Below, one piece after another: positions 1 through 6,520 of a DNA stretch of 37,467 nt. The position numbers and the translations under genes are program-made. The first letter of the stretch is position 1. Every line of letters starts with the position of its first letter. Source of the stretch: a virus; IMG/VR virus record IMGVR_UViG_3300028857_000016, positions 1 to 37,467 of that record, one strand, 5' to 3'. Under the pieces are notes generated by a model. The model ran no database searches. It was given only the letters and a program-made list of their open reading frames with translations, and was not told the origin of the DNA.

Positions 1-81
1 CTTCCCAGCCGTCCGTTCCGAATACCCCGCCAACTTCGCCGCTTCAGTGGCGTTGTGACAGTCATGATACGCCAGCACAAA
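1..81 (-). CDS. Flanking fragment of a phage small terminase subunit (partial, interrupted)
   Basis: Reading leftward from 81, 27 codons are open to the window edge and include the string NATEAAKLAGYSERTA. This is the signature of the Terminase_2-type small terminase subunit, whose helix-turn-helix recognises phage DNA for packaging. Homology begins at the conserved Phe-Val, which is the first codon left of the phage terminus at 82. The N-terminal codons are therefore missing here and the C-terminal part runs off the window. The Mu-like phage has its own unrelated small terminase (18950-19564), so this belongs to the surrounding DNA, probably another prophage. No start codon is visible. Confidence 0.75.
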
Positions 82-108
82 TGTAGTAAGCGAATCGGTT
101 TTAACAGG
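82..108 (+). repeat. Left terminus, transposase end site L1
   Basis: The site starts TGTA and contains AATCGGTTTTAACAGG. It matches the minus-strand right terminus (37425-37399) at 18 of 27 positions with no gap, including TGTA at the tip, AAT, the GGTTTT core and CAGG. TG...CA tips and inverted end sites are general properties of Mu-family elements; that the transposase binds here is inferred. Confidence 0.7.
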
Positions 109-115
109 AAGAGGG

Positions 116-217
116 AAACGGTTTTAACAAATGGTCGATTAGTGTGAAAACTAATTATAAATTATGATGGAAAAATTAATAATTACAAGCCATAAAATTA
201 TGAATCGGTTTTAGCAA
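116..217 (+). repeat. Left-end internal repeats L2 and L3
   Basis: Two more copies of the end motif lie inside the left end in the same orientation: CGGTTTTAACA at 119-129 and CGGTTTTAGCA at 206-216. The second is preceded by GAAT exactly as in L1. Mu also has three transposase sites at its left end with unequal spacing, which fits these being L2 and L3 (inference). The DNA between them, about 130-200, is very AT-rich and encodes nothing. Confidence 0.6.
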
Positions 218-257
218 AAATCGAATTGAAAAGAAAAAATCCCGGTGATTTTGATCG

Positions 258-683
258 TCAATCCGACCAGGTCCAGCCGTGCGTTTGAGTATATTGTTTT
301 TTGTGCGAGGGGCGCAGCTTGGAAAGTATTTGCGCCCAGCGATTAACGTCGTTATCTGTCTTGATTGGTTCGTCAAATAATTCTGCATGAGTTCGTACAA
401 ACTCGCGCAGGTTGGTCCCGAAAAATGTTTTCCCATCCCGGGAAACCAATGAAAATGACCTCCCAGCAATGTTTTTAACTCCGCGCCTGCACTTATCATG
501 AGTTAGCCGTTTCCCGGTAATAATTTCCTGTTGCTTCGGGGTAAAACCGCCCTTTTCTCGTCGCACCATGATTTTGCGACAGCGGCGCGAACAGGTTTTA
601 GTTTTGGTATAATTCCAATGTTCGAATTTTTCCCCGCAACTTGAGCATACCAAAATTTCAGGTTTTGCGCGTCGATTCGTCAT
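258..683 (-). CDS. Zinc-finger protein with C-terminal NUMOD-like region
   Basis: The protein has 141 aa from an ATG that overlaps the upstream stop codon as ATGA, so it is probably translationally coupled; an upstream ATG at 713 would run into the preceding gene. Near the N-terminus, Cys13-x2-Cys16 and Cys31-x3-Cys35 form a likely zinc site, followed by a basic stretch. The C-terminal half (SFSLVSRDGKTFFGTNLREF, then HGWTW at the end) resembles DNA-binding repeats that accompany phage HNH and GIY-YIG endonucleases, but no HNH nuclease core is visible. It is the last gene of a three-gene leftward operon at the extreme left end, where Mu keeps com/mom. A DNA- or RNA-binding role is inferred; no exact family is recognised. 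Confidence 0.7.
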   Translation of the reverse strand: MTNRRAKPEILVCSSCGEKFEHWNYTKTKTCSRRCRKIMVRREKGGFTPKQQEIITGKRLTHDKCRRGVKNIAGRSFSLVSRDGKTFFGTNLREFVRTHAELFDEPIKTDNDVNRWAQILSKLRPSHKKQYTQTHGWTWSD

Positions 684-1012
684 TGCAGATTGGTCACGTT
701 TGACCAGGCGCAATGATATTGTTCCGCCAGCCGCTTGGCTTCCGCAACAGCCTGATCAAGCTGTTGACTTTTGAAAAGTTCCGTCCCCTCAGGATTCATC
801 AGATAAACACGATAGAATCCTTGTTTATTAATTATGATCACCGACCAGGCGAGGCCCATGACTGCGCGAATTGCCAACTCATCAGACAGCGTTACCGCGT
901 CTGCTTTGGTCCATCGCGCCACGCTGGCCAGCGATATATCCAACGCCCGCGCCAATTTTTCCTGACTCCAGCCCCACGTTTTTAACAGTTCTTTTAATTT
1001 CGCTCCGCTCAT
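680..1012 (-). CDS. Helix-turn-helix regulator
   Basis: The protein has 110 aa from the ATG at 1012, which has a clear GGAGGA ribosome site 7-8 nt upstream. The longer frame to 1114 would overlap the preceding gene. Residues 1-50 form an XRE/Cro-type helix-turn-helix: a GWSQEKLARALDIS helix pair followed by SVARW as recognition helix. The remainder (IIINKQGFYRVYLMNPEGTE and a helical tail) has no recognised family. It sits between a 72-aa protein and the zinc-finger gene in the left-end operon, so it may control that operon or be cargo. Confidence 0.7.
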   Translation of the reverse strand: MSGAKLKELLKTWGWSQEKLARALDISLASVARWTKADAVTLSDELAIRAVMGLAWSVIIINKQGFYRVYLMNPEGTELFKSQQLDQAVAEAKRLAEQYHCAWSNVTNLQ

Positions 1013-1092
1013 ATTGACATCCTCCAATTGATCGATTATAATAAGGTTTTCCGTTGTTGCCCCGGCCGTTGCTGCGACCGGGGTACTTTTAA

Positions 1093-1311
1093 TTAGTCTT
1101 CGATAATATTCCAATCATAGGCTTTGGCCATCGCGGTAATTGATTTATAGGTTTTGGAGCAATTGTAGGTCCTACCATTCTTAAAGGTAGCAACCATACG
1201 AAATCCGACGCCGTTATTGGCATAGGTGGCAATCTGTTCGCCACCTTCATTCTTGACATAATGAAACCCACTGTTTCCGCGTTCACCATCATTGATTCTC
1301 ACGTTCATCAT
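1093..1311 (-). CDS. Small hypothetical protein
   Basis: The protein has 72 aa and is the first gene of the left-end operon, directly downstream of the promoter at 1358-1385, with GGAG 7 nt before the ATG at 1311 (a second ATG follows at 1308). It is polar, with a central FRMVATFKNGRTYNCSKTY segment that looks like beta strands and a C-terminal helix. I do not recognise the family. Its location at the left tip suggests accessory cargo rather than a structural gene. Confidence 0.55.
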   Translation of the reverse strand: MMNVRINDGERGNSGFHYVKNEGGEQIATYANNGVGFRMVATFKNGRTYNCSKTYKSITAMAKAYDWNIIED

Positions 1312-1357
1312 TTTAATTCTCCGCTGTTTGTTGTTTCGGGGTTGCTGCCCCTGTCTG

Positions 1358-1385
1358 ATTATAATTATACATTATGATATGTCAA
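1358..1385 (-). promoter_or_regulatory. Strong sigma70-like promoter of the left-end operon
   Basis: On the minus strand the -35 is TTGACA (1385-1380) and the -10 is TATAAT (1363-1358), with a 16-bp spacer. Both hexamers are perfect consensus. It points at the three genes 1311-258 and lies in an AT-rich gap, so those genes do not depend on the late promoter. Confidence 0.75.
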
Positions 1386-1476
1386 AATGCAATATCAAAA
1401 TGATTTAAAATCGCAAAATAATTTATTTTACGCTCAAAAACTTTGAAAATATTTTTGACGGAGGGTTGACGGGCAC

Positions 1477-1502
1477 AAAAAAAACCCCTCCGGATGGAGG
1501 GG
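1477..1502 (-). terminator. Intrinsic terminator after the nuclease gene
   Basis: On the minus strand CCCCTCC pairs with GGAGGGG across a 4-nt loop and is followed by eight T residues (1484-1477). It lies 30 nt beyond the stop codon of the endonuclease gene and therefore ends the long leftward late transcript before the separate left-end operon. Confidence 0.9.
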
Positions 1503-1531
1503 CAGGCAGAGTGATAGTGACTAAAAATTGC

Positions 1532-2200
1532 TTAAAAACTCAGTCCGGCTTCCGCCTTGATTACAGCAGGATCGGCCTGAAATTGCGCTGGAACGCCAGT
1601 AACATCTGGCGTGTTGGGCATGACATAGCCCAGCGTTTCGCGGGTGGTGAGATTGATTACGATCTTCCAGCAATGCGAGGGGACGGGGACGGCATCGCGT
1701 CCGATGGACGGCGGAGGACGCGAGCGATAGAGCGGACCGGACATAATGATTAAATCAGCTCCCGATAGCGCCCATTTTCGACACTGCGTTTCCAGCGATT
1801 TCCAGACACCACGATTCAGCCGGGGAGTCTGCGGACAGGCGTTAATGGTGTCAAACGTGGACTGCATGGCGTCCGGCAACCATGCCATATCCTGCGCCGG
1901 GCACAGATGCCCGATGTCATAACCGCTCCCGGAATAATTGTCGGGGATTGGCGCACCGTGCGACGCGTTGAACCTCATCCCCTGGCGCGAGCACCGGGCG
2001 GCATCCATTCGCGTCCGGTTGACCAGCCAGATTGAATATTTGGCATGTCCGGCGGCATCAGTGACGACCGCGTAATAGGTCATGTCGATCACGCCGGACG
2101 GGGGCAAATAAGGGGCAAGCTCAGAGTCATAGCTGAATGCCACGCAAAATTGCGTCAATGCCAGACACAATACCGCGATAATTTTGATATTTCTGAACAT
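1532..2200 (-). CDS. Secreted DNA/RNA non-specific endonuclease (Endonuclease_NS family)
   Basis: The protein has 222 aa. Residues 1-21 form a signal peptide (basic start, hydrophobic core ending CVAFS), so the enzyme is exported. The family fingerprint is present: YDIGHLCPAQDM (residues 94-105) corresponds to the DRGHxxPAxD catalytic motif with His98 as the general base, and INACPQTPRLNRGVW (119-133) supplies the metal-binding Asn120 and the conserved PQ. The Arg of DRGH is Ile here, a departure that could lower or alter activity. It is the last gene of the late operon before the terminator at 1477. Nucleases of this family cut DNA and RNA without sequence preference using Mg. A role in lysis-stage nucleic-acid breakdown or host competition is inference. 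Confidence 0.88.
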   Translation of the reverse strand: MFRNIKIIAVLCLALTQFCVAFSYDSELAPYLPPSGVIDMTYYAVVTDAAGHAKYSIWLVNRTRMDAARCSRQGMRFNASHGAPIPDNYSGSGYDIGHLCPAQDMAWLPDAMQSTFDTINACPQTPRLNRGVWKSLETQCRKWALSGADLIIMSGPLYRSRPPPSIGRDAVPVPSHCWKIVINLTTRETLGYVMPNTPDVTGVPAQFQADPAVIKAEAGLSF

Positions 2201-2236
2201 GATTGTATTATAATTCCTGTTTTGCGTTAATGCAAA

Positions 2237-2365
2237 TTATTTCGGCACCGAGTACAATTTGCGGTCCTTGAATTCCTCTTTCTTGCCCCGGTTCCAGTTA
2301 GCCACCGGGCGAAAGTAGCCGCAGACGCGGCTGTAAATTTCGGTCTTGGCTCCGCATTTAGGCAT
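2237..2365 (-). CDS. Stand-alone NrdD-type glycyl-radical stub, late copy
   Basis: The protein has 42 aa starting at ATG 2365 with GAGGTAA before it. The sequence KTEIYSRVCGYFRPVANW followed by NRGKKEEF matches the extreme C-terminus of anaerobic (class III) ribonucleotide reductase, where RVxGY carries the glycyl-radical Gly (here Gly16). There is no catalytic barrel. Near-identical residues recur in the early gene at 26909-27094. Short phage proteins of this type are often annotated as anaerobic ribonucleoside-triphosphate reductase by homology alone. Whether it acts as a spare radical domain like GrcA/YfiD, or only as a small Cys protein, is open. Confidence 0.8.
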   Translation of the reverse strand: MPKCGAKTEIYSRVCGYFRPVANWNRGKKEEFKDRKLYSVPK

Positions 2366-2372
2366 GATTACC

Positions 2373-2834
2373 TCACTGTTGGGGGTTGATGGTGCGCCCG
2401 GCGAGAAATGATTGCAGGGCGGACTGCGAGCCCAGCAGTGCGTAGTATTCAGTCGCGATTTTATAGCGAATCTCGCGCAGCCAGTGCCAGCGCGTCCCCG
2501 CCTCAATCAAACGTCGACAGTTGGACAGAAACCGCATGTTCGCATCCTGCCAGGCTTGTCGGGCCTCGGTCATAGTGGCGAACGTTGGAGGCACGGTGTA
2601 TTCTACATCATGGATATCTGACGCCGGAGTGATATTAATTAGCCCGATAAAATTCGGGATTATGTGATACAAAAGTTTGTTCCAAAAGCCAACTTTTGAG
2701 CCCACGCCATTACAACATTTTTTGAATGTTTTACGGTCGGAATTGAGCAAATCACGAGCCGCGTCGGACATGGTTAGTCCGACGTATTTGCGGGGATCTC
2801 CTTTATCGTAATCGGTCAGCCAGTGCCAGCACAT
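2373..2834 (-). CDS. Putative phospholipase A2-like protein (HD motif)
   Basis: The protein has 153 aa with a GAGG site before ATG 2834. CCNGVGS around residue 40 followed by PASDIHDVEY near residue 70 resembles the calcium loop and the xxHDxxY active site of phospholipase A2-like phage proteins. The following ANMRFLSNCRRLIEAG helix matches the usual downstream (A)D-x-x-F helix of that group. Compared with classical PLA2, the Cys before HD is replaced. It sits in the cluster between fibres and terminator with a lipoprotein, a membrane protein and a secreted nuclease, where lysis genes are expected. Activity is inferred only from motif spacing. Confidence 0.5.
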   Translation of the reverse strand: MCWHWLTDYDKGDPRKYVGLTMSDAARDLLNSDRKTFKKCCNGVGSKVGFWNKLLYHIIPNFIGLINITPASDIHDVEYTVPPTFATMTEARQAWQDANMRFLSNCRRLIEAGTRWHWLREIRYKIATEYYALLGSQSALQSFLAGRTINPQQ

Positions 2835-2845
2835 AATATACCTCG

Positions 2846-3304
2846 TTATTTCGTGGTTTTATCGCTGTCGGTGTCGGCAGCGTCATCATTATTATTTGCA
2901 GTTTCTAGGCGCTTTTTAAGCAGATCAATAATATTTTTCCCACTTTCTCCGGTAAAAATAAAGGTTTCTTCTTTGGTAACATTGTCGCGGTTATACCATG
3001 CCGGAGTGACAGTTTTACGATATTCAGTATAGTCTTTAATGGTTTCACCTTGCTTGCCCACCAGCGGAATGCTTTTGATATCGCCAATGACAGTTATTTT
3101 TTCTCCGGTCGGTGAGCCGTTGGTAGTTGGATTGGAAGGCGTAATTTTCCAGATATCGACGAATGCATGTCCAGTCATCGCCTTATCTCCCAGATCGCCG
3201 GAAATCGCCTTTGCGGCATCGGCCATGGATTTGCATCCGCTGAGCAACGCAACGACAGCGGCAATCACGCCGCACATGATGATGGCAAAAATTGTTTTTT
3301 TCAT
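2846..3304 (-). CDS. Lipoprotein
   Basis: The protein has 152 aa from ATG 3304 (GGAG site 6-8 nt upstream); this start overlaps the preceding stop as ATGA. Residues 1-23 form a lipoprotein signal (KK, long hydrophobic run, lipobox LLSGC) that would place an acylated Cys on the outer or inner membrane. The mature part is hydrophilic, with a VDIWKITPSNPTT beta-rich section and an Asp/Asn-rich tail. The pairing with the membrane protein just upstream resembles spanin-type two-component lysis genes in layout, but the lipoprotein is longer than typical o-spanins and that role is a guess. Confidence 0.75.
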   Translation of the reverse strand: MKKTIFAIIMCGVIAAVVALLSGCKSMADAAKAISGDLGDKAMTGHAFVDIWKITPSNPTTNGSPTGEKITVIGDIKSIPLVGKQGETIKDYTEYRKTVTPAWYNRDNVTKEETFIFTGESGKNIIDLLKKRLETANNNDDAADTDSDKTTK

Positions 3305-3612
3305 TTTGATTCTCCAATAATTTGGGTTTTGGACAGATGCCATTTGTCAACGTGGGCAGAAATGGCTTCGTTCGCTTTTTTTTCGATTGAATCATTAATT
3401 TCTTCGTGCGACCAGAGTCTTGACTCCAGTCTCACCACAGCGGCGGACAATGTTTTTAGATCATCAGGCAGATTGCCAATATGCAAATGAATCAGATAGA
3501 TGCATATGCCAATCAACGCACATGCCAGAATCGCACCTAATACCACCAGACAGGTAATTTGTAAGGGCGTGGCTCCCTGCGCTAATGTTTCTACGGTCTG
3601 GTGTTCAATCAT
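3301..3612 (-). CDS. Single-pass membrane protein with coiled coil
   Basis: The protein has 103 aa from ATG 3612 (AGGA upstream). About residues 15-39 form one strong transmembrane helix (ITCLVVLGAILACALIGIC). The rest, with LPDDLKTLSAAVVRLESRLW, is heptad-like and predicted to be helical in the periplasm or cytoplasm. It is coupled to the downstream lipoprotein by an ATGA overlap. Size, topology and neighbour suggest a lysis-associated (holin or i-spanin-like) protein, but no family is recognised. Confidence 0.65.
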   Translation of the reverse strand: MIEHQTVETLAQGATPLQITCLVVLGAILACALIGICIYLIHLHIGNLPDDLKTLSAAVVRLESRLWSHEEINDSIEKKANEAISAHVDKWHLSKTQIIGESK

Positions 3613-3626
3613 TTTCAATAATCCTT

Positions 3627-3761
3627 TTATTTGATTTTATTCGATTTATTTGGCGCTATATACGGACACGAACCACCTCCCTCAATCCAGTTACCTTTCA
3701 TGCCGGGAATCTTCTGAAACAGCAGCAATTTTGCATAGCATTTTAAGCATTTTGCGGGCAT
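3627..3761 (-). CDS. Small Cys-motif protein
   Basis: A 44-codon frame lies between the fibre gene and the membrane protein. It begins MPAKCLKCYAKLLL, with Cys5-x2-Cys8, and ends with GGGSCPYIAP carrying a third Cys (32). Mu Com is a similarly short CxxC protein, but the match goes no further than the motif. No clear ribosome site precedes the ATG at 3761, although the downstream gene's AAGGA site follows the stop. It fills an otherwise empty 160-nt gap on the coding strand. Confidence 0.45.
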   Translation of the reverse strand: MPAKCLKCYAKLLLFQKIPGMKGNWIEGGGSCPYIAPNKSNKIK

Positions 3762-3773
3762 ATATAATCTTAT

Positions 3774-4529
3774 TTAGTTATAGGCAACTAGCAGCGGATT
3801 AAATGATGCGGTATGCCGGGCACAATTACTGAAACGAAACTCATCCACTAAGCCAGTGAATCCGGCGACGGCTCCATCGCCATAGCGGCCGATGTTGAAA
3901 TTTTGCGCTGCCACGTTGCATAGTGCGTACCCTGCCCTGGTTTTATCCATATCGAGGATACCATTGACGAACCCCATCCAGCGAGTTCCGAATTTGCCAA
4001 ATTCGATATGGTTCCAGGCGTTATTGGCAAGCTGAATAGTACCATTGCCGCTATTGGCGACTCCGGCAGTGTCACATTGCAGGATATCCCAGCTGCTGCC
4101 GTTTGAGCTGGCCCAGAAACCGAGCCTCCGAGTGCCCCCGACAGAACTAATATCAATTGCCAATTTGATGTCATTTTGGAATGCGATTAATCCCTGACGA
4201 ACGTCAGTGTTGATATAAAACCAACCGTCATAACAAAAATCACCGCTGCCGGTAGCAAAATCGGTTGACGCCGGAACATAGATATGTCCGGCGGCCATAT
4301 TGCACGATGCCGCCCCAAATTTCTTGTTTGCGGTCGATGCAGTCGTCGAACTGTTGACCACCGTTTTTGCCGTCGAACTGCTGTCTGTCCACACCGCATT
4401 CGTTTCGTCGAAATGCAGCAATAACTTGGTATATTCGTCGTTGCCATTGTGCAACAATCCCGCCTCATTGGCGGAGTGGTAAAATTTCGGACGCCCCCAG
4501 GCGTCACGGTTGCTTAATTTTGAAAACAT
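3774..4529 (-). CDS. Tail-fibre protein with LamG-like lectin domain
   Basis: The protein has 251 aa. From about residue 33 it shows the concanavalin/LamG jelly-roll pattern: LLLHFDETN, then KFGAASCNM, FCYDGWFYI, NAWNHIEFGKFGTRWMGFVNG and VDEFRFSN. These are the strand signatures of the laminin-G-type (LamG_3) fold found in phage receptor-binding proteins. The N-terminal residues (SNRDAWGRPKFYH) may attach to the fibre. It follows two small fibre-region genes and overlaps none of them. Host-surface carbohydrate binding is inferred from the fold. Confidence 0.8.
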   Translation of the reverse strand: MFSKLSNRDAWGRPKFYHSANEAGLLHNGNDEYTKLLLHFDETNAVWTDSSSTAKTVVNSSTTASTANKKFGAASCNMAAGHIYVPASTDFATGSGDFCYDGWFYINTDVRQGLIAFQNDIKLAIDISSVGGTRRLGFWASSNGSSWDILQCDTAGVANSGNGTIQLANNAWNHIEFGKFGTRWMGFVNGILDMDKTRAGYALCNVAAQNFNIGRYGDGAVAGFTGLVDEFRFSNCARHTASFNPLLVAYN

Positions 4530-4530
4530 C

Positions 4531-4794
4531 TTAATTGCCCTCCGTTGGCAACTGCCATGACGCGCAGTCGGTTTGCAGTTGCATCAAATCGACAACGCTT
4601 CCCGCCGCGCTGTTATTGATTGCCGATACCAGCGGATGAGTTGCATAAAAGGCGTTTTCTCCATATTTGGCTTTCAGCCAACTACCGACAAAATTGAGTA
4701 GCGCGGTACGATTGGTAGATAGTTCGGCGGCGGCTTGTGCTGCTGCTACTGCATCCGCTTCCTGCCGGGTTACATATCCGAAATTTCCGCTCAT
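4531..4794 (-). CDS. Small tail-fibre-region protein
   Basis: The protein has 87 aa from the ATG at 4794, chosen because AGGGGAA lies just upstream; a longer frame would start inside the preceding gene. It contains an Ala-rich helical stretch (EADAVAAAQAAAELS) followed by a compact C-terminal region with conserved Trp. No family is recognised. Its place between two fibre-associated genes suggests a fibre connector or chaperone. Confidence 0.6.
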   Translation of the reverse strand: MSGNFGYVTRQEADAVAAAQAAAELSTNRTALLNFVGSWLKAKYGENAFYATHPLVSAINNSAAGSVVDLMQLQTDCASWQLPTEGN

Positions 4795-4807
4795 GATATT
4801 GTTTCCC

Positions 4808-5122
4808 CTAGTTGTTGGCGTCCACACTGCCGCACGCGATAAATGTGGTATCAGTTGCCGTACTCTGAACCTGCAATTTCATGCCAGATGGCAAAACATC
4901 TTTGCCGTCGAGCACAGCGGTATCTCCGGCATTCAGCACCAACGGGATCGTATGAACAATGGCAGTGCCGCTGTAATAGATCAATTTCGCGGTGGCGGCG
5001 GTAACGGCGGTGATTTTGACCACGAACAACATTGCGGCATTACCGGAAGTAATGTCTGCGGCGGGAATCAGGTCGGAGGCGGTGTTGGCAACACTTGGGG
5101 TAACGTTCCATTCTTTGAGCAT
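4808..5122 (-). CDS. Small fibre- or decoration-like structural protein
   Basis: The protein has 104 aa with AAGGA before ATG 5122. The composition is small and beta-rich, rich in Ala/Thr/Val, with AMLFVVKITAVTAATAKLIYY and SGMKLQVQSTATDTTFIA. Proteins of this size and profile follow tail-fibre genes in many siphoviruses. It could cap or decorate the fibre. No named family is recognised. Confidence 0.6.
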   Translation of the reverse strand: MLKEWNVTPSVANTASDLIPAADITSGNAAMLFVVKITAVTAATAKLIYYSGTAIVHTIPLVLNAGDTAVLDGKDVLPSGMKLQVQSTATDTTFIACGSVDANN

Positions 5123-5144
5123 GATGATGATTCCTTTTAGATTT

Positions 5145-6482
5145 TCAGCCGTAAATCATGGCGATTAATTGAGCTTGAGCGGCAGTAATCCCGCCGCCGT
5201 CCGCGCCGGGATCGCCGACGAATTTGATTGCGGCATCGTAGGTGTTGCCACCGTCGACGCTGAACTTGAGATATTTGTCGCCAGCGGCGAACGTGCCGTG
5301 CCAGGAGGTTGAGCCGTCGACACTGAACTGATACTGCACCGCCGGGGCATTTTGACCGGCAATGCCGCCGGTATTGACCGCGCTGCTCCAGGTGCTGCCG
5401 CCGTCCGCGCTGTAACGCTGGTAGACGGTATTTGTACTTGCGACAGAGCTCCACCCGGTCGTGCCATCGACACTATACTGAGTCTGCAACGCCGGAGCGT
5501 CAATGCCTTTGATCCTGATCGCTCCGCTCCAGGTGGTCCCGCCGTCGACGCTGATGCGCTCATAGGCATAACCGGTCACATACGCTCCCCAGCCGGTCGA
5601 ACCATTGGCGGAATATTGATATTGCGGGGCATCGGCGGCAATACGCCGCGCCGGGCTCCAGGTCGAGCCGGAATCGCCGCTGACGCGGTCATATTTGTCC
5701 CCGGCGGCGAACGTACTATGCCAGGATATTGCGCCATCCACGGAATATTGATAAATTGGCGACGGCCCAACCGGCCCGATCAAGCTTGCCAAAAACACCG
5801 CCTCACTGCCGGTATGGCCATTATCGAGCCAGGTCTGATAGCTGCTCTTGCCGCTCGGCCCGGCGACCATCGCGATGGCCGCGCTCCATTCGCCCTCAGG
5901 ATAACGGAAATTATAATACCGGTCATCAATGCCCTGAACGGAATGCCAGGAGCCGGTACCGTTGACCGAAAATTGCACCTCGAATCCGGCGCGGAGCAGC
6001 GCCAGCACCTGGGTCATGGTGGCGTAGAGTTGCGGATTTTCCTCCGGCGCGACGGCGCCGTCAGCCAGGACGGACGCCATTAGCAGCGCGGAGAACTGGA
6101 CGCGGAACGACGGCAGAGTATCGCCCGCCTTATAACCGTCGAGCTGGGCGTAAATCTTGGCCGATTCCTTATTATTCAGTAGATCGAGCGCGCGCGGGGT
6201 GCCGGTCGCCGCGACAAATGACAACGTATTGCCGCTGACGACAAAGCCGGTATCAGTGAGGATCGCCGGATCGGTGGTGAGATCATAGTCGCCGTCCATG
6301 CCGAAACGCCAGGCCACGAACGCCTGCAGCTCGGCGGCGGTCCAGGGCGTTTTGTCGTCATGATAGAACGCCAGCGTCATCAGTATCCGCAGCCCGTACG
6401 GCACGCGAACCGGCGCGCCCTGGGGAGCGTAGGTGCTGCTGACCACTACCAGCGTTTCGTCGCCCTGCAATCGAATATACAT
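5145..6482 (-). CDS. Tail-fibre protein with Asp-box-like repeats
   Basis: The protein has 445 aa with a strong GGAGGAAAA site. Residues 1-165 are a unique N-terminal domain, probably tail-attached. A phage-fibre linker follows (GPSGKSSYQTWLDNGHTGS, about 208-226). Residues 166-425 are built of five repeats of about 45 aa, each with a QxSVDGxxSW half and an SxDGGxTW half, the latter being the Asp-box seen in sialidases and BNR proteins. The short C-terminus ends GITAAQAQLIAMIYG. It lies directly after the long tail protein at 6521-7300 and starts the fibre cluster. Receptor or glycan contact is inferred. Confidence 0.8.
   Translation of the reverse strand: MYIRLQGDETLVVVSSTYAPQGAPVRVPYGLRILMTLAFYHDDKTPWTAAELQAFVAWRFGMDGDYDLTTDPAILTDTGFVVSGNTLSFVAATGTPRALDLLNNKESAKIYAQLDGYKAGDTLPSFRVQFSALLMASVLADGAVAPEENPQLYATMTQVLALLRAGFEVQFSVNGTGSWHSVQGIDDRYYNFRYPEGEWSAAIAMVAGPSGKSSYQTWLDNGHTGSEAVFLASLIGPVGPSPIYQYSVDGAISWHSTFAAGDKYDRVSGDSGSTWSPARRIAADAPQYQYSANGSTGWGAYVTGYAYERISVDGGTTWSGAIRIKGIDAPALQTQYSVDGTTGWSSVASTNTVYQRYSADGGSTWSSAVNTGGIAGQNAPAVQYQFSVDGSTSWHGTFAAGDKYLKFSVDGGNTYDAAIKFVGDPGADGGGITAAQAQLIAMIYG
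5208..5987 (-). repeat. Tandem coding repeats in the fibre gene
   Basis: Five imperfect units of about 130-150 nt encode the Asp-box-like repeats. Recognisable landmarks are the repeated codons for SVDGSTSWH and SVDGGTTW. The protein motif is better conserved than the DNA, so these units are old rather than freshly duplicated. Confidence 0.7.
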
Positions 6483-6520
6483 ATTTTCCTCCGGAGGTTA
6501 ATTTAGAATTACACGTTAAA

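Noticed and set aside
176-499. 107-codon leftward frame over the left end
   Set aside because: It overlaps the zinc-finger gene in another frame and runs into the end repeats.
5352-6083. 243-codon plus-strand frame across the fibre repeats
   Set aside because: Product of the repetitive GC-rich codons of the fibre gene; Arg/Pro/Gly-rich with no start signal.
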